Positions 54,275 to 64,000 of a stretch of 64,000 nt of DNA are shown here, piece after piece. The position numbers were made by a program, and so were the translations under genes. Every line of letters begins with the position of its first letter. Position 1 is the first letter of the stretch. Source of the DNA: Tipula vernalis (lineage: Eukaryota; Arthropoda; Insecta; Diptera; Tipulidae); NCBI GenBank assembly GCA_958295665.1, contig OY282559.1, forward strand, positions 249,050,764 through 249,114,763, in the 5' to 3' direction. The notes beneath the pieces were generated by a model, which worked only from the letters and a program-made list of their open reading frames with translations, did no database searches and was not told the DNA's origin.

Positions 54275-55439
54275 TGCTGATTGTTGTTATAATTTATTTT
54301 GTTGTTCTAAGAAACATACACATTGCCGCAATGTAAATTGTTGTTGTTTCTTATGTATTTTTTTTTCTTTCATATTTCATAGAAAAAAACTAAAACAAAT
54401 TAGATTAGGGTTGGTTGTTTTTTTTATTGAAGACTTACATATACATATATACACAACTAACACTATGGCCTTACTTTGTACCTTTAAATTTTGTATAGTT
54501 CGGCTTTGAATTTTAGATGTTTTTGAAAGTGCGAACGAGACGCCGTATAAACATTTTTGTTGGTTTTGATCCTATTAATATTTTGTTTTTCATTATAGAC
54601 GTTTGTATGTGGGTAAGTGATTCATAAGCTGAGTATTAATCATATTGGTAATGAAAAAAAAGGACAATCATATATACTGATTTCTTCTTTTGTTATTATG
54701 TATAATATTTTTTGTTATTCTAATGCAAAAATTAGGAAAGAAAGAGGAAACATATCCACAACAAAGGTGTATAAACATATTAAATATAAACCGCACATAT
54801 ACATACATATGTATGATCAATAACGTGTTGCCTTTTAAAGTTTAAAAGTAGGTCAAAGCAATAAAATATAAATAAAAAACAACAAACCATATGACCCAAA
54901 ACCATCAAAAATGTATAAACATTTTTGCTATCAACAGATGATACTTATAACTCTAGGGAAAAAGGAAACTGTAGTGATCCCATGTAATTGATTAAATGTA
55001 GTATTCTTGTGTTACAACGTACATATACTCACGATATAATGCTTGATCAGGTACCTTGACCGTAAAAGTTTTACTGTAAAGACCATCAACATGATTATTA
55101 AAAATAATAAATTAATTCATTAATTTTTTTTCTATAACATTAATTTTTAGTTCGGACCACCTACGATCCCTGATTTACATGTCAAATTTTTTTAGGGAAA
55201 CAGGTCTATTAAAATGGCATTTGAACCACCAAATTAGATAATTGTATGTTGCTTGTATCATGCCTGCCAATGCAGAAACACCAATACATAATTTTAATTA
55301 TGTTCCTGTCATTGTTGCACTTTGAAGGAATAACAAACGAGATTTTATATGAGTAGTAAACCAAATTTTATGAATGAACGAAACAATAATAAGCAAGACA
55401 ATAACCAAACTCTCTTGTACGAGCGTGCTGTTTAGAAAC
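54275..55439. other. AT-rich non-coding stretch
   Basis: No gene recognised. Confidence 0.5.
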
Positions 55440-55884
55440 CAGTGGCCTATTCTGGCTATTCCCTGGGAATTGGGAATTGAACTATTTTGACAGTATTCTA
55501 GCAGTTTGGAATTATTTTTTCCAAAAGTGTATGCTGGCGATTGGGAATTTTTAATGTAGGGAAAAAATAATTCCATTTTATGTAAGTTTTGACGTTTATT
55601 TTTCCCAATTTTTTTTTTTTTTTTGGAATAAGAAGAAACTGGCTGTTTTGTATATTTTCATTATTTTATTTACAACTTAGTATCGGTAAAGTATGTAGAA
55701 AATAAAATTTTTAAATAATGGCGGCTGCAGAGTTTGAAATAGTGTTTTTTCCCATTGGTTAATTCCCAATTAAGCCAGAATACACTTTTGGAAATTGGCG
55801 AATAAAAAATTGAAAATTATTGAAGTTTGGTAATATAGCAATATTTTTCCCAATTCCCAAGGAATAGCCAGAATAGGGCCACAG
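55440..55884. mobile_element. ~445-bp MITE with ~37-bp terminal and further internal inverted repeats
   Basis: The left end CAGTGGCCTATTCTGGCTAT is inverted at the right end (CTGTGGCCCTATTCTGGCTA). The match continues through GGGAATTGGGAA. A second inverted pair lies inside: CCAAAAGTGTATGCTGGC near 55531 against GCCAGAATACACTTTTGG near 55774. A target duplication is not evident. The open frame at 55298-55576 overlaps its left end and is chance. Confidence 0.8.
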
Positions 55885-58540
55885 TTGATTGAGTTATAAC
55901 AGTATGTGTGTATATTAAACAATAACGATCGTTTCATTACCATTCCATTCGCCTAAATTTTTATTTTTCAAATTGTATTGTATTTCGTTTGCAATTTTGA
56001 TATTTACATCCAATCTATTATCATTTTTAAATCTAATGCACAAATAGTTACGATAAATAGTTAAGAGATAGGTTAAAAAGTCAAGGTCAAACTATGCAAT
56101 AGAGAGCAAGCGAAACCCAAAAATTGTATTCGAGTTTATATTCTTCGACCACGAGCTTGGTTGGTTGCTCTATTGTCGTTGTCACATTTAAAATAATGTT
56201 GCGATCGTTTTCGGCAGAAAAGCGTATATAGTATGTAAAATGAAGATTGAATTATCGTGTTGCATAAATAATTTTAGAATGATTAATAATGTAACCTAAC
56301 ATTTGTGCATGAATGCTACGCGTATACGACGACATCGTTTACTATTTAAATGTTTTTTCGTTGTAATTTTTAAATACACAGTCAAAAAAAATAAATAAAT
56401 AAAACAACAAAACATCCTATAATTAAATAACACAGAAATTGAAACAAAAATTGAATGTTCGAAACATCAGGAATAACAAATAAGTAAACAACCTTGACAC
56501 ATAAAAAAATCCGAATGAATATGCACATTTGTACAATTTATAATTGTAGATGTTTTCAACAAATACAGAACACGAGGTTTTTAATTTTTACTTGGCTATG
56601 TGTATGTACTCTACTTAGGCGCTTTTGCCGTCCTCTCGTTTTCTACAAAAATAGAAAAGGAAGAGTAATAAAACAAATTGAATCTATTTGTGAGTGCATT
56701 CATCTTTTTTTAAGCAAAACAAATACAACGAAGTTTTGTTTATGTACAAATGTAATAACAAACTAATTTGTTGCAATTGCGAATTGATATATTTAAAATT
56801 CATTAGATTTCAGATAAAGGCAACAAATCAAAAGTAAGGAATTTAAAATTATATAAAAGGCGAATGACTAAATGACAGAAAAGAAAATACTTACGTAATG
56901 CATATTTTCACTTTATTCATTTTCCATAGGTAATTAACTTAAATTTCAATTCTGTAATATTCAATCAGAATTGATATTCATGATCGAGTGCAGTAATTTA
57001 AAAATACATATTTGGGAATAAATTTTACGTCAATAGGAGATACATAAATCAGATTCTTCCTGTATACAAAATTTGGTATCTGTTCAATTTTACAATATGA
57101 TTGCGATGTAATATGTATAAATATAAAGCGATATGAGAGCTGGTTCTGTTGTATTAGTATTACTCGTCTTTCATTGATAAATAAACAAAATTTTGTTTTT
57201 ATTTTGGAATATGCGTGAATGACCTTGGTTTTTCGAAAATAATATATCATACGATTTATTTGGATCATTTACGTTTTTTAGCAGATTTATTTTTCTACTT
57301 ATGAAATTCAAAGGAGCGAAAGGGACATTTATGTTCTATATATTTATCTCTTATTATATTAATTGTATAAAATACGGATTCGAATTTCTCTTTAATTTTT
57401 TTTTCTCATACAAGTTGGTACTTTATACCTTATTCTCTTTACGTTTAGATATAAATATGTATTGGTTTTGGATTACAATATCCGTGTTATATACTCGTTA
57501 TATGATTATGTATATTGTAATTTATATTACATTTTTGTAAATAGAAATATGGTTTCTATATTTCTCCTAAAATGCCAAGACATACTAAATTAACTTAGGC
57601 GACATGTTTTACTAATTTTATTCTGGAAGTTTAAACAAAGCAGTTTTCCCGTTCTCTCTTACACAGGGCGCAGAATTTAAAAATTTTCAGTTAAAAACCA
57701 ACACAAATGTACAAACCTTTTCAAAAACTTTGAAGATTCTCTCTGTCTCTACAGAGCGGAATTTTCAAGGTTTTAATTTTTTGATCATACAAATATACAC
57801 TTGCGCTGGTTTTTTACATAATACCGATATTTTTGTTGTTTTTTGTCAGTTGGCAAAACTATACCACAAAAACGTTAAAAAAAAATTTAGTCGGCTGTAT
57901 TATAATAATGAGATAGAGAGAATTTTCGATGGTTTTGTGTTGCCCACACTAGTGGGAGAATATATATAATCTGACATTTTATTTTTAAATACAGTGTTCT
58001 AGATTTAAAAAACAATATTTGTTATATTCGTATATTATGAAAATCAAATGTAATTATTCGAAAACACCCTGCCTGAATTATTTGTTTGTTTCTATTAGTT
58101 GAGTGTCGATTGGTAATGTATATTTACAATTGAATTTACTGAAACGAATAAAATCCAGTGGGCTAATTAACTACCTGCAGCTGCGAGAGGCCCATCTTTA
58201 TGGGGGACCCACGGTGATTTATCGAAGGTGAATAGTTCGAAGTCAATATACAACGGGACATTTTTAGAAAAAAGTTTAGAAAAAGCGGTTGTCAAATTTT
58301 TAAGGGGAAAACCCGTTCCAGTAGTCGCTATTACATATTTTCTTAAGACAGGCCAAACAACTTCTTTTCGGTTGCTGAAAGTGAATGAAAACTCTTACAC
58401 TTAATCTGATTCCATAGAAATAATAATGCCTTAGGTGGTCTGACAGATATTTAGATTTAGAAAAAAATTCTCTAAACTTGCTTGAAACCAAATCTTTCGA
58501 CATCAAATATACCGATTTTAGTGTTTACTGGGTTGATTTA
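55885..58540. other. AT-rich non-coding stretch
   Basis: No gene recognised over about 2.7 kb. Open frames near 56494, 56978, 57301 and 57730 have low-complexity, Tyr/Ile/Phe/Lys-rich translations with no motif. Confidence 0.5.
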
Positions 58541-59250
58541 CTAAGTGATTTGAAAAGTTCGTAGAACAGAAATGAAAAACAAGCTTATAATTCTGAAAAT
58601 AGTTTTATTCTTCAGTATATTCTCCTCTAAGCTTAATACATTTTGCCCAGCGATTTCCCAATTCCTTTATCCCATCTCTGAAGTGTTTTTCTTGAAGAAC
58701 TTGTAAATTCTTCTTTACGGCAGCTATAACCTCGTCATTCGATGAAAAAAACTTTCCAAATTTTTTTGAAGTTTGGGAACAGATGAAGTCAGAGGGAGCT
58801 ATAGCTGAATAATAAGATGGATATTCAAGCAATTCGTAATATAATTCCTTAATTTTGAATAATACTCTCCGGATGTTGGTTTTGCTGGTTTGAAGATAAT
58901 CAATTAAATCAATTCCTTTTGCATCCCAAAAAAGCATTAACCCTTTGGCAATTTTGATCACTTTGGCAGTTTCGGTGCAGAAGTACCAGACTCAGTCCAC
59001 TCTTCAGTTTGTTGTCTCAATTTAGAATCACAGTGGTAAGTCCAGGTGTGATTCATAGTTAAAATCAGTTGTATCCTATCGATAACAATCCAAATGTTGT
59101 AGAGAAAGTCAGTCTTCGCCAGGTCGTTCTTGATCCGAATTTGATAAATGCATCATCTGATTGTAAATGCGTTCAATGTACATACTTATAGATGTATTTC
59201 TACTAGAATAATATAGGTGGCGCGCTCCAAAAATTTTTCAAATCACCTGG
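58541..59250 (-). mobile_element. mariner (irritans-like) deletion derivative
   Basis: Terminal repeats are CTAAGTGATTTGAAAAGTT at the left and, inverted, CCAGGTGATTTGAAAAATT at the right. TA lies on both sides (58539-58540, 59251-59252). At 710 bp it is about half of a full mariner. The transposase is on the minus strand. Confidence 0.9.
58605..59110 (-). pseudogene. mariner transposase, C-terminal half
   Basis: On the minus strand NHTWTYHCDSKLRQQTEEWT corresponds to the 'DETW..HYDP' segment, where the first catalytic Asp is now Asn. A frame change near 58965 leads to LMLFWDAKGIDLIDYLQTSK (second Asp present). YPSYYSAIAPSDFICSQ holds the 'hPpYSPDLaPsDf' region, altered. It ends RWAKCIKLRGEYTEE and stop at 58605. 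The N-terminal DNA-binding half is deleted. Confidence 0.9.
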
Positions 59251-59263
59251 TATTTATAATATG

Positions 59264-59325
59264 TAGAGGTTTTGTATCCCAAATTTATTCTTTTTCAAGT
59301 CAAATTAAACCTTTTGCAAATCAAA
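59264..59325. repeat. Isolated fragment of the foldback-arm repeat
   Basis: AGGTTTTGTATCCCAAATTT then TTTTTCAAGTCAAATT and CAAATCAAATTCAAC resemble the start of the left foldback arm at 60244 onward. Confidence 0.55.
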
Positions 59326-59900
59326 TTCAACTACTTACTCGAAAGAAGGTGATGATGATTTGCCGAAAATAATGCCGTAAATGTCCATCAACCCAAAACT
59401 TCAATATTCCAAGAAAAAATCAGGCCCTTTACTGGCTGAATTATACGGTCGGGGCTTGGTTATAACTACATACGTACAATTATATAATTTATATTCTACT
59501 TAAAGTCATGTGCTAAATCGAATAGATTCTAAGTTATGTGCTAAATCGATTTTTTTATTCTGTTTTGTTAATTTTCTCATACGGAATGAATAGTACATCA
59601 ATCTCTGAGAAGTGAGCCACCTTTTGTAGGAGCAGAGATCGTTGTCGGAGACGATGGCTCCTCGGCGTAGAGAACGATTTAGAATTTACCGGTTGCCTAG
59701 GACATTATCAAGAGCTACCTCGGGATCGAAACCGATGGATATTGTTCAAACAGTAAGAGTCATAGAAATGGCCTGTAAAACTCGTTTATTATTATTATGT
59801 GTTGCATTAAATATTCGATAATGTCTTTATCGTTTAGGTTAAACAAACCCAATAAAGTATCCAATTCATCTGAAGAAAAATCTTTGTTTACAGAATTAAA
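59326..59900. other. Non-coding stretch
   Basis: No gene recognised; it may include decayed upstream Penelope RT sequence. Confidence 0.4.
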
Positions 59901-60236
59901 TACAGGTAACTTGCAAAATTTGCCTCCATATTGATCCTAAACGATTTAAGTCACCCTCCAGTTGAATCAATTATTTACATATCAGTTTGTTCAAATAGCG
60001 TCAAGTTCACTTTCGAGGTAGAAGTAGACGGCGTGCTCCCATTTTTGGATGTAAAGGTAATGAGAACACATAAGAAATTAGAATTCGGAATATATCGAAA
60101 GCCGCCAAACACAATACCATGAGATTCATCACCTCCGACTCCCACCATAATGGATCGCATAAGGAAGCAGCTTTTCACTCCTTATCTCATAGGCTTTACA
60201 ACATTCCTATGTCCACGTCTGACTTTGATAAGCCAA
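59901..60236 (+). pseudogene. Penelope-like element, RT C-terminal fragment
   Basis: Frame 1 reads VKFTFEVEVDGVLPFLDVKV and KLEFGIYRKPPNT, the C-terminal RT segment characteristic of Penelope-like elements. A frame change near 60118 gives RFITSDSHHNGSHKEAAFHS and LSHRLYNIPMSTSDFDK, the next conserved block. The catalytic RT box upstream is not recognisable. It is cut by the foldback element and continues at 61440. Confidence 0.78.
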
Positions 60237-60239
60237 ATA

Positions 60240-61437
60240 TATATAGGTTTTGCACTTCAAATTCAGCCTTTTACAAAACACAATCATCCTTTTCAAAATC
60301 AAGTTCACCTTTATCGAAAAAATAATCATCCTTTTTCAAATCAAATTCGACTTTATTCAAATCAAATTCATCTTTATTCAAAACATATTTATCCTTTTTC
60401 AAATCAAGTTCGCCTTTATCCAAATCAAATTCGCCTTAATCCAAAATATACTCATCCTTTTCCAAATCAAATTCAACCGTAGAATGGATCCCAAATTGAT
60501 CTAAATTCAAATTCCCAAATTTACCATATAATGTCTTGTTAACTAAAAATGCACCTTTAAATTTTCCTTAAAACTACGTTCTAACTTGATCGTACAACAA
60601 AGCCTCAAATTCATCATAAATTTACTTTAAAATTCTTCCTAATATTACGACCAATTAATTCTGAAATTCACTCAAGTCAACCAATTCAACCTACAAGTCA
60701 TTACAACTTTAATTCAACCTACCCAAGAAATCACTCTAAAATTCACTGGAAAACCCTCTCTAAAACTAATGCTGAATTTCACTCTAAAATTCACCCTAAG
60801 TATCAGGAATTTAGAAAGCGAAAAGTCTTAGAAGCTTAAATAAGGATTTTATGAAATATATATAAGATTTCAGGAGTTTGGAATATTTATTATTGCGGAT
60901 TTGCGAAGGCAGATATGGAAAATGGCAGTTTAAAGATCTAAATCTTTAAAGATAGTATTCGTCAAATTTAAGAATGATGATATTTAGAGAATTTTTACAA
61001 CATTTTTGAAATGTAGAATTTTTATTAGGAATTAGACATTTAGAGTGTCAGGCAAGTTTAGGTTCTCTCCCGCTTACCAGTACAAACAATTAAGTTTTTA
61101 CTGGTTCATCACTGAATTTCGAAATAATCTCAAAAATATTAGTCACAAATAATCTCAAAAAGTCTAAATAAGAATTATCAGAGAGTCAAAGGACTTCAAT
61201 CCGATGTTTTTAAGTTTAATGTGATATTTTCATAAATGATGAGTTTGATTTGGAAAAGATTTAATTTGATTTGGAAAATAATGAATTTGTTTTGTATAAA
61301 GCTGAATTTGATTTGAATAAAGGCGAATTTGCTTTGGAAAAGGGTGAATATTTTTTGAATAAAGATGAATTTGAATTATAAATTGGTGAACCTGATTTGT
61401 AAACAGTTGAATTTGGAGTGCAAAACCTATAAAACTG
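60240..61437. mobile_element. Foldback-like element with arms of ~21-bp tandem repeats
   Basis: The left arm (about 60240-60480) has about ten units of TCAAATCAAATTCGCCTTTA type. The right arm (about 61226-61437) has the same units inverted (GAATTTGATTTGAATAAAGG). The outermost words pair: TATAGGTTTTGCACTTCAAA against TTTGGAGTGCAAAACCTATA. The loop (60481-61225) is AT-rich and non-coding. Long inverted repeats made of short tandem units are the hallmark of foldback elements. Confidence 0.75.
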
Positions 61438-61439
61438 GA

Positions 61440-62022
61440 GGATTTCATTAACTTAATTTTTGGTAAACACAACCGCAAGCACCAAATTAGGTCACTTACT
61501 AGTTTGTCGACATTAGCCGATTCCACGGTTAAAAAAACGATTATATCTCTCGTTCTATCTAGCAGTCACAAATAAATTGTGGAATTTGCTCAAAAAATAT
61601 GACGTTGATTTAGTGACAAAAATTACCAAGTTAAGATCGATGATTTGTAAATACAACTACCACTATCATCCAAGTCAGGTATTTACTCTATCAAATGTAC
61701 TTAATGTGAAAAACAATATGTTCTCATCTTTAATATGTCTCACGCAGTAAGAAATAGGGATGTACACACATCTGTAGAGTTGCAGAACACATTAGCAATT
61801 ATCACGAACACCAACGATAATTGGAAATTGGATCCCTATGAGTCTTTGTTGATGGACAAATATAAGGATATACTGATGAACAAAGATGTCAGCCCAATCA
61901 TTTCCAATTTATTCACTGCTGTAAACGCTTTTAACATCAACACAATAAATGTGGCAGAATGTATGCAAAATAATCACACACATAACCAAGCATACGTTAG
62001 AAATCATCACCAATACCTTTAA
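61440..62022 (+). pseudogene. Penelope-like element, GIY-YIG endonuclease region
   Basis: After the foldback, KSGIYSIKCT, a stop, and CEKQYV near 61675-61725 match the GIY-YIG core start with its Cys pair. The frame 61735-62022 reads ELQNTLAIITNTNDNWKLDP, YESLLMDKYKDILMNKDVSP and ISNLFTAVN, like the C-terminal end of Penelope proteins. RT plus GIY-YIG is the canonical Penelope arrangement. Stops and frame changes make it a pseudogene. Confidence 0.68.
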
Positions 62023-62947
62023 TTTATGGACAAAATGTGTTTATGAATTTTATTTTAATTAGTTTGTTGTAGTTGTAACAAATAATTTTTATTTTTGATG
62101 CTCTCAGTTGAGAACTTGTAATGATTTTAACCAATTTATAGTTTTGGGGAAGGTGTTGCATCTATTGTGAAAATTTGAAAAATCAATACAACACAATTAG
62201 AAAATTAATTAAATTAATTCAAGTCAATACAACACAATTAGAAAAGTAAGAAAATAGATTCTTTCACGTTCCTCTTTCCTTTGTTCCCACAAACACTAAG
62301 AAAAATTAAGTTACGAAAGTGATACTATAACAATATGGGTGAGAATTAATTTTCTAGAAGTAGGTGAAATTACCGAAGTTTTCAAGAGACCACCAATTAA
62401 TTTTCCAAAAAAAAATTTGCAGTTAACATTTCCTTCAGAGATACCTTTTTGGAATATTAAAGGCAGATCAAGGCTCATTAATTTTAGTCAAATTTTTTTT
62501 ATGCAGCCAGTTTAGAACGGCTTACCACTTCATCTAGTTTAAAATATTTGCATAATTTCCAAATTTTATAAAAAAGTCATTATTTTAACCCATAAAACTA
62601 GTATTTTATTATTAAATTTTTGTAATTTTCTAGCGCCGATACAAGCAGTGAATACCAAAACGAGTGTAACTTTAGAACCGCAACGTCGAATTTTCCCCAA
62701 TGGCAGTTAATTTGGATGGTGACGGCGTAAAGGAGGGAGCAAAATGTGATCAAGAAGAAATTGTTCAATAATCGCACTTTTATGCAGTGCTTTTGTGAAT
62801 GTAGAATATTATATTGGAAACGCCGCCCAAAATTAAAATTTCAGGTTTTAAAATATAATTTCTACCTTTAAGACAAAGAAATAATAAGTAACTGTATAAT
62901 ATTTACTAAGTAACTGTAAAGCAACATAAATGATCACATTAGTCTCG
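62023..62947. other. AT-rich non-coding stretch
   Basis: No gene recognised. A short direct repeat (AATACAACACAATTAGAAAA) occurs at about 62186 and 62226. Confidence 0.5.
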
Positions 62948-63060
62948 TAGCTCTGGAGTTGCCATTCCAGTATGGGTAACCCTATCTGGTATTGCCAACT
63001 CCTTCATTGCTATGCTCAAGCCGCTCCGCCACGCCAAGGCTGTGATCTAGGAGGGTTGGG
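62948..63060. repeat. Dispersed repeat, copy 2 of 2
   Basis: Same orientation and extent as 8061-8173. On the minus strand TGGCGGAGCGG replaces TGGCGGAGTGG of copy 1. Confidence 0.65.
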
Positions 63061-63548
63061 AAAAGAAAGGATAAAGTAGAAAGGAATTAAGGAATGGGAT
63101 AAGGATCTTCTGTAACAATTTCTTAACAATTCCGCCTAGCACACCTTCAAGTAAGTTGATCATAGATAATATTCAAAAAATTTGTGACTGTAAAATGCTT
63201 TTTCCAAAAAAAGCCAAGATAAATTATAAATGACGTGTTTAAATCTTAAACACGGGAAAGAATTTATTTTCGATTTGATTCTACCCAAAAAGTCATTATT
63301 TTATTATTTACAACGAATGAAAATAAATTATTTGCAAAATGAATTTAAATGGAACGATCATTGGTGCCACAATGTTCCATAACATTTCATCAGTTATGTT
63401 CTGTTCATCAATAAAAGAAACTTCGATTCCAAGAGTTTTGCTGTTATCCAAAACAAGAAGGAAACCAACCTAAATTAACGCTTTTGAGAACAAAAATTGA
63501 ACCTTGCAAAAATCTCCACTAAAATGGGTGTTATTACGCAAGCTATCA
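63061..63548. other. AT-rich non-coding stretch
   Basis: No gene recognised. Confidence 0.5.
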
Positions 63549-63759
63549 CTTATGTCCATATTTATGAAAGATGCTAAATCGAAGTAGCACTTACATAAAT
63601 GAACATTTAACAATATTTTCGGCTACATTCATAATTTTGAATTGATATCAAGCAAGGAAAATTACAATTCAAAATTACAAATATATCCGACCATATTATC
63701 AGGCATGCATTTATGTAAGTGTACTACTTCGATTTAGTATTTTTCATAAATATGGGCAT
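63549..63759. mobile_element. ~210-bp MITE-like inverted repeat
   Basis: Arms of about 53 bp (63549-63601 and 63708-63759) share CCATATTTATGAAA, CTAAATCGAAGTAG and ACTTACATAAATG in inverted orientation around an AT-rich loop. No coding capacity. A target duplication was not identified. Confidence 0.75.
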
Positions 63760-64000
63760 TAGCAAGAATGTGATTCCTATATAACACAACGTTTTTGTTT
63801 AAATCATTTTGAGGCTCAAAACAAACTATTATAGAAACGCTCAGTTTACTCTTCTTGAAAACGAATAGCTCTAGCAGATATCTTGTAAATGATGCTATTA
63901 AAGTACGTTGATTACCATAAAAATACCAAATAGGTCCGACATGTCAATATATTGTAGGCTTATAATTTGAGAATTTCGATAAAATAAATTTTATCTAATC
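63760..64000. other. AT-rich non-coding end of window
   Basis: Nothing recognised. Confidence 0.5.

Noticed and set aside
55298..55576. 92-codon minus-strand frame
   Set aside because: It overlaps the left arm of the 445-bp MITE; translation is of inverted-repeat DNA.
60150..60504. Overlapping 68-, 110- and 84-codon frames in three phases with periodic F/I/K composition
   Set aside because: All arise from the 21-bp tandem array lacking stops in any phase; not protein-coding (the Penelope residues before 60236 are real).

Overview
The window is AT-rich eukaryotic DNA from an insect genome, most likely a higher fly (Brachycera). The reasons are the repertoire: a LOA/Bilbo-type LINE, a Jockey-clade LINE, roo-like BEL/Pao LTR elements primed by tRNA-Tyr, an irritans-like mariner, a Penelope element, PIF/Harbinger, hAT and Helitron copies, and many MITEs. 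The species cannot be fixed from sequence alone. I see no convincing host protein-coding gene. Almost every recognisable reading frame belongs to a transposable element, so the window reads as a transposon graveyard, possibly heterochromatin-like.

Layout. 1-9.1 kb: mostly non-coding AT-rich DNA with two decayed hAT-type transposase relics (1676-2620, 5575-6673), a MITE (7001-7412), tRNA-like SINE heads and a dispersed repeat (8061-8173). 8.6-15.0 kb: a decayed DDE-type DNA transposon on the minus strand, split by a 5'-truncated Jockey LINE (9145-12990) flanked by a 12-bp target-site duplication (TSD). 15.2-19.2 kb: a minus-strand Helitron Rep gene with five recognisable exons, itself hit by a 252-bp MITE and lacking its helicase half.

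19.8-39.4 kb is a four-level nest in which each junction can be read. A minus-strand PIF/Harbinger gene is interrupted by a hAT element (20136-39183, 8-bp TSD with one mismatch). The hAT transposase is interrupted by BEL-1 (minus strand, 5-bp TSD AACGA). The 5' LTR of BEL-1 is interrupted by BEL-2 (29300-37877, plus strand, 5-bp TSD ATGTT). BEL-2 is young, with LTRs nearly identical. Unlike BEL-1 it carries an envelope-like module after integrase: signal peptide, furin-type site, fusion-peptide-like segment and a membrane anchor.

42.8-49.4 kb: a LOA-type LINE into which a 5'-truncated second LOA-type LINE has inserted. 49.5-50.6 kb: a Ty3/Gypsy gag remnant next to a second Harbinger fragment. 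50.7-52.5 kb: an approximately 0.83-kb tandem duplication with foldback hairpins. 52.5-58.5 kb: gene-poor AT-rich DNA with two MITEs. 58.5-62.0 kb: a deleted mariner, then a Penelope-like element (RT plus GIY-YIG endonuclease) split by a foldback-like inverted repeat. 62.0-64 kb: non-coding, with the second copy of the dispersed repeat and one more MITE.

The elements do not form a pathway. Their relations are insertional, and the nesting gives a relative chronology: Harbinger, then hAT, then BEL-1, then BEL-2.
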